Source of the DNA: JAIQET01 sp035542575
GTDB taxonomy: Bacteria > Acidobacteriota > Terriglobia > Terriglobales > Acidobacteriaceae
Direction: 5' to 3'
DNA: 64,000 bases
NCBI GenBank assembly: GCA_035542575.1
Contig: DATKLE010000031.1
Location: 14,475 to 78,474, forward strand
Numbering within the stretch: the stretch's first letter is position 1; every line of letters begins with the position of its first letter. The notes under the pieces are model-generated. The model did not search any database. It worked only from the letters and a program-made list of their open reading frames with translations, and had not been told where the DNA came from. Positions 60,221 through 64,000 of this stretch are shown piece by piece. Both the position numbers and the translations under genes were made by a program.

Positions 60221-60350
60221 ACGTCGGTGGCGAAAAGGCGCCGTGCAGGGCAATTTTATCAGCCTTCCTCAAGGATGGACAAACGAGCGTTACCGCGAAA
60301 GATGTACCTCGCGCCCTGTCCGCCACGCAGGCTCGGCGCATGGCGCCAGC

Positions 60351-60356
60351 TATAAT
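60351..60356 (+). promoter_or_regulatory. -10 box of a leaderless ribA transcript
   Basis: TATAAT followed by ACGGGT and then GTG at 60363. Transcription would start at or next to the first base of the start codon, so the message is leaderless. There is no Shine-Dalgarno sequence. No consensus -35 is seen. Confidence 0.55.
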
Positions 60357-60362
60357 ACGGGT

Positions 60363-60974
60363 GTGGATTCCGACTCCATCCGTCAGGTTGCTTCCGCTGA
60401 GTTTCCCACCCGCTGGGGCAAGTTCCGCATCTTCGGCTTCGAGGGCGAGTTCGGTGAGGAGCGGCGAAGCGAAACGGCAGTTGCCCTGGTCATGGGTGAC
60501 GTGCACTCCGCGCCGCCACTGGTGCGCATTCATTCCCAATGCCTCACCGGGGACGTCTTCGGCTCTCTGCGGTGCGATTGCCGCCAGCAACTGGAGATGG
60601 CGCTCTCCATGATCGCCCAGCAGGGAGTGGGCGTGCTCATCTACGAACAACAGGAGGGGCGCGGCATTGGGCTAATGGCCAAGTTGCAGGCCTACGAATT
60701 GCAGGACGTCGGTCTGGATACGGTCGAAGCGAATGAGCGTCTGGGCTTCAAGGCCGATCACCGCGAGTTCAACCTGCCGGCGGAGATCCTCAAGCATCTC
60801 GGCATCGCCCGGGTGCGCTTGCTCTCCAACAATCCGGATAAGGTGGCGGCCGTGGAACGCGCAGGCATCGAAGTCACCGAGCGCGTGCCCTGCGAGGTTG
60901 CGCCCAGCCCCCACGCCGAGGACTACCTCAAGACCAAGAAAGAGAAGCTGGGGCACTTGTTCGGGGAACGGTAA
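60363..60974 (+). CDS. ribA: GTP cyclohydrolase II
   Basis: A 203-residue zinc enzyme opening the riboflavin pathway by converting GTP to diaminohydroxyphosphoribosylaminopyrimidine. The zinc cysteines are in SQCLTGDVFGSLRCDCRQQL (C-x10-C-x-C). YEQQEGRGIGLMAK, the LGFKADHREF block and LLSNNPDKV are also typical. It is the free-standing form, not fused to RibB. GTG 60363 gives the normal family N-terminus and matches the TATAAT seven bases before it; the frame back to 60243 crosses no homology. Confidence 0.93.
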   Translation: MDSDSIRQVASAEFPTRWGKFRIFGFEGEFGEERRSETAVALVMGDVHSAPPLVRIHSQCLTGDVFGSLRCDCRQQLEMALSMIAQQGVGVLIYEQQEGRGIGLMAKLQAYELQDVGLDTVEANERLGFKADHREFNLPAEILKHLGIARVRLLSNNPDKVAAVERAGIEVTERVPCEVAPSPHAEDYLKTKKEKLGHLFGER

Positions 60975-61087
60975 AGAACAGGAATCCGCCTGGGTCTCTG
61001 GCTGGATTCGATTGATTCAGATCGGTCCGAGTTCGGTGATGAAGCCGTTTTCGGATTGCAGTTCCCGGCTCTCATTCGACGCGGACT

Positions 61088-62071
61088 TTAGTTCAAGAAC
61101 GCCGCCAGGATCGCGCGCGTGGTGAAGACCCGAATCATCTCCCGGCGGTACTCGGGGGTGAGGGCGGATGTGGTGAGCGGCTTGGCAGTCTTCGCAGCCA
61201 ATTCTCCGACGGCCTCGGCCAAGGCGTCATCCACCATCTTGCCAGCGAGTAATTGTGACGCGCCTTTGACGAGCACGGGTGCGGGATTCACCGCGGTCAG
61301 CGCCAGACGCGCATCGCTCACATGGCCGTCGGACTTCTTCATGACGACGGCAACTCCGGCCAGCGGATAGTCAATCGATCCACGCACCCGCAGTTTCTTG
61401 TAGATTCCTCGATAATCCGCGGACGATTCCAGGAGGAGCACGCGGGTGAGCAGTTCATCCGGTCGCAGCTTGCGGTAGTGGTCACCAATGCCGGTATAGA
61501 ACTCGCGCAGCGGCAGCCGGCGCGTCCCGGATGGCCCGACGATCTCAACCTCGGCATTCAAACACAACAGCGCCGGCGGAGTATCGCCCGAGAACGCCGC
61601 CCAGCACTTGCTCCCACCTGGGGCCACGTGGCACAAATTGCCGTCTTTCTTGATGCAGAACCCGCAAGCCTTGCGCCAGGTGAGCGACTGGTTGTACCAC
61701 AGGCAGCGGGTATCGAGGCAGATATTGCCCCCGATCGTGCCCATGTTGCGCAGCACAGGGGACGCCACGGTGGCCGCGGCTTCGGTCAACACGGGGTAGT
61801 GCTTCCGCAGAAAATCGGAGGATTCGATGGCGCTGAGCGTGGTCAGCGCGCCGATTTCAACTCCCACACCCGGCTGGGAACGGATGCCCCGCAGCCCCGC
61901 GACCTGGCGGAGATCCAGCACGTATTCAGGTTCGAACAACTTCTGACGCATCGAGGGAATCAGGTCGGTTCCACCGGCGAGCACACGGATGTTGCCGGAA
62001 TGCCTGGCCAGGTGCCCGACCGCTTCTTCCAGCGAGCGCGGCCGCAACAACTTGAATTGCGGAAGGCTCAA
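61088..62071 (-). CDS. hcrB: FAD subunit of a molybdenum hydroxylase, 4-hydroxybenzoyl-CoA reductase beta-like
   Basis: A 327-residue subunit. FAD-binding blocks are VLAGGTDLIPSMR and TVASPVLRNMGTIGGNI. Between about residues 120 and 165 there is an inserted loop with cysteines in CLDTRCLWYN, ACGFCIKK, NLCHVAPGG and SKCWAAF. A loop of this kind is found in the beta subunit of 4-hydroxybenzoyl-CoA reductase, where four cysteines hold an extra [4Fe-4S] cluster, and not in ordinary xanthine dehydrogenase or CO dehydrogenase M subunits. It removes the para-hydroxyl of 4-hydroxybenzoyl-CoA in anaerobic aromatic degradation. It overlaps the large-subunit gene by 4 nt. Confidence 0.8.
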   Translation of the reverse strand: MSLPQFKLLRPRSLEEAVGHLARHSGNIRVLAGGTDLIPSMRQKLFEPEYVLDLRQVAGLRGIRSQPGVGVEIGALTTLSAIESSDFLRKHYPVLTEAAATVASPVLRNMGTIGGNICLDTRCLWYNQSLTWRKACGFCIKKDGNLCHVAPGGSKCWAAFSGDTPPALLCLNAEVEIVGPSGTRRLPLREFYTGIGDHYRKLRPDELLTRVLLLESSADYRGIYKKLRVRGSIDYPLAGVAVVMKKSDGHVSDARLALTAVNPAPVLVKGASQLLAGKMVDDALAEAVGELAAKTAKPLTTSALTPEYRREMIRVFTTRAILAAFLN

Positions 62072-64000
62072 TCGTCACCTCTCGCAGGAGCCTCGCGCCG
62101 GCATGGATCGAGGGGATGCCGCTCTGGACCCTTGCCGCGGAACCAGAGCGCGCCGCCATGCTCGCGAAAACGGGCGGGGGCAGTGGGATCCACGCCTTCG
62201 GTGAGGTCGATTTTCTTCTCCGCCTTCTTCGCACGCAGGGCGGCCAGCAAACGCTCCGGCGTGAAGGGCGACTCATGCAGCCGCACGCCCACTGCATCGT
62301 AGATCGCATTGGAAATCGCGGGTATGGTCGCGGCGAGTGAGCCTTCGCTGCACTCCTTCGCGCCGAACGGACCTTCAGGATCGACGCTCTCCACGATGAT
62401 CGCCTCGACTTCAGGAGATTCGACCGACGACGGGCTGCGATACTCCAGCAGTCCGGGATTCATCAGCATGCCGTCTTTCCACACCATCTCTTCGGTCAGC
62501 GCCTGACCCATGCCCATCCACACGGAACCGATGATCTGGCCTTCGACGGAAACCGGGTTCAGCGCCCGACCGCAATCATGTGCGGCCCAAACCTTGTGGA
62601 CCGTGACTTCACCGGTATCTTCGTCCACGCTGACTTCGGCGACTTGCGCCGAATAGGAGTAGGCGGGCGAAGGGCCGACGCCCGCGCCCTTGTGCTTGCC
62701 GCCTCGAGCTTCAAGTGGAGGCGCATACGAACCGGTTCCGGTCAGTGCGCCGTGGAAGTCGATGGCCGCAACCACCGCTTCTTCGAAGGTCAACGAGTCT
62801 TTGGGCCCCTCATCCTTACGTTTTTGCTGCAGGGATCCACGCAGAATCTGGCCTTCGACACGACCAGAGACGGTGGCACCGGCTTCCGGGCCAGTCGCGG
62901 GCGAGGGCGTCCGCGCCACATGGTTCTTGCTCACCCCGTCCTCACGGAAAACCAGGTCCCCTGCGGCGCAGTTCATCTTCTTCGCCGCTGCCGCGGCAAT
63001 CTGTTTTTTCACCTCTTCCGCCGCCCGCAGCGTGGCATTCCCGTTCATGAAAGTCACGCGGCTGGAATACGAACCGATATCGATCGGCGTGAGGTCGGTG
63101 TCAGCGGCCACCACCTTCACCCGTCCCAGCGAGCAGCCCAGCACCTCGGCGGCAATCTGCGCCACCATGGTGTCCGATCCCTGCCCGATGTCGGAGGCCC
63201 CGGTGTACACGACAACACCGCCGTCGCGGTCAATCTTGATGTTGACCGTGGAGTGCGGCATGTCCGAACGGATGATGGAATTGGCCGCGCCGCTGACGTA
63301 ATGGCTGCAGGCAATGCCCAGGCCCCGCCCCTTGGGGAGCTTGCCCTTGCGAGTCTTCCAGCCCGAACGCTCGACCACCTGGTCAACGCACTCCGGCAGA
63401 CCGTAGCTCTGCACGCGCAATCCGTTGATCGTTACGCAGGGTGGCTTGAGCAGGTTGCGGCGGCGAATCTCGGCAGGATCGAGATTCAGCTTCTGGGCGA
63501 GTTCGTCGAGTTGCGACTCAAACGCGAAGCGGACATTCACCGTACCATGTCCGCGCATTGCCCCGCAGACCGGCTTGTTGGTGAGCACACGGTAGCCGTC
63601 GTATTGAATGTTGGGGATGTCATACAGCGCGCCCAGAAGAGCGCCGGAGTAAAGAATCGTCACCACGCCGTAGGAGCAATAGGCGCCGCCATCCTGCACC
63701 ACGCGGGCCTTCACCGCAGTGATGTGGCCGTCTTTGTCGGTGCCGGTTTTCAGATCAATGATGGTCCGCGGCCGTCCGCGGTGTGCCCAGAAAACTTCCT
63801 CGCGCGTATAGGTAATCTTCACCGGAGCCTTGGCCTTGCGCGCTGCCACGGCCGCGATGATCTCCAGCGGAATCACCTCGCTCTTTCCCCCGAAACCGCC
63901 GCCGACCAGCGGTTTAATCACCCGAATCTGCGACATCGGCATTTCCAGCACCAGCGACAGCTTGTGCTGCAGGTAGTACGGCACCTGTGTCGAAGACCAC
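62068..64000 (-). CDS. hcrA: Molybdenum hydroxylase large subunit, N-terminus beyond window
   Basis: The frame is open from 64000 to the stop at 62068, giving the C-terminal 643 residues of a xanthine-dehydrogenase-family large subunit. Molybdopterin-binding blocks include GGGFGGKSEV, CGAMRGHGTVNVRFAFESQ (quoted to 19 residues), GASDIGQGSDT and VWAAHDCGRALNP, and the catalytic region ends GPFGAKECSEGS. Together with the cysteine-loop FAD subunit downstream it is most like 4-hydroxybenzoyl-CoA reductase alpha. The small [2Fe-2S] subunit is not in the window. The substrate could also be another aryl-CoA or N-heterocycle. Confidence 0.82.
   Translation of the reverse strand, partial: WSSTQVPYYLQHKLSLVLEMPMSQIRVIKPLVGGGFGGKSEVIPLEIIAAVAARKAKAPVKITYTREEVFWAHRGRPRTIIDLKTGTDKDGHITAVKARVVQDGGAYCSYGVVTILYSGALLGALYDIPNIQYDGYRVLTNKPVCGAMRGHGTVNVRFAFESQLDELAQKLNLDPAEIRRRNLLKPPCVTINGLRVQSYGLPECVDQVVERSGWKTRKGKLPKGRGLGIACSHYVSGAANSIIRSDMPHSTVNIKIDRDGGVVVYTGASDIGQGSDTMVAQIAAEVLGCSLGRVKVVAADTDLTPIDIGSYSSRVTFMNGNATLRAAEEVKKQIAAAAAKKMNCAAGDLVFREDGVSKNHVARTPSPATGPEAGATVSGRVEGQILRGSLQQKRKDEGPKDSLTFEEAVVAAIDFHGALTGTGSYAPPLEARGGKHKGAGVGPSPAYSYSAQVAEVSVDEDTGEVTVHKVWAAHDCGRALNPVSVEGQIIGSVWMGMGQALTEEMVWKDGMLMNPGLLEYRSPSSVESPEVEAIIVESVDPEGPFGAKECSEGSLAATIPAISNAIYDAVGVRLHESPFTPERLLAALRAKKAEKKIDLTEGVDPTAPARFREHGGALWFRGKGPERHPLDPCRREAPARGDD

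Overview
The window is a high-GC, gene-dense stretch of a diderm bacterial chromosome. It is most likely an acidobacterium of the Koribacter/Terriglobia kind. The reasons are two long Ser/Thr kinases fused to beta-propeller sensors, a Tat/CtpA/Tad gene set, LptE, a methylmalonyl-CoA epimerase with MeaB, and many intergenic short repeats. This assignment is inference from gene content; no rRNA is present. Both edges cut genes: a modA-like gene on the left and a molybdenum hydroxylase large subunit on the right.

Layout. 0-4 kb: a minus-strand operon of a cysteine-free Rrf2 regulator, an SsuABC/TauABC-type ABC importer and a ModA-like binding protein, with a dyad operator in front. 4-9 kb: a PP2C phosphatase, then a plus-strand ABC exporter, small membrane protein, histidine kinase and response regulator. 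9-11 kb: an arylamine N-acetyltransferase, a broken SRA-HNH modification-dependent endonuclease and an antitoxin without an evident toxin. 11-19 kb: a minus-strand housekeeping block (holA, lptE, an Asd-like gene lacking its catalytic cysteine, pssA, psd, rimI, tsaB, methylmalonyl-CoA epimerase, meaB). 19-25 kb: a divergent pair of paralogous receptor kinases. 25-35 kb: transporters, acyl-CoA dehydrogenase, hemW, a ketoacyl synthase, ribF and a double GNAT. 35-38 kb: a candidate selenocysteine glutaredoxin, an OsmC-like protein, a four-helix-bundle gene flanked by inverted repeats, and a CDF cation transporter with three C-terminal domains. 38-49 kb: parvulin-like chaperone, SDR, menG/ubiE, aroB, nadB, TerC, two M28 peptidases, tatC and tatA. 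49-58 kb: ctpA and part of a Tad/Flp pilus locus (cpaA, two TadE, a TadG, AMIN protein, TPR protein, two Flp pilins). 58-64 kb: GH25 lysozyme, an esterase-like lipoprotein, tRNA-Ala(CGC), ribA and the two larger subunits of a 4-hydroxybenzoyl-CoA-reductase-like enzyme.

The strongest unusual signal is the glutaredoxin at 35310-35549. Its first active-site position is an in-frame UGA, the protein homology continues without a break, and a six-base-pair hairpin with a G-starting loop lies 32 nt downstream, as expected for a bacterial SECIS. Other points of interest are the decayed SRA-HNH gene reconstructed across three frame breaks, the near-leaderless divergent kinase promoters, the Asd paralogue with no catalytic cysteine, the extra iron-sulfur loop in the hydroxylase FAD subunit, and a family of CAATTGGCAATCGAAAAT-like repeats that surrounds, and partly encodes, the four-helix-bundle gene.
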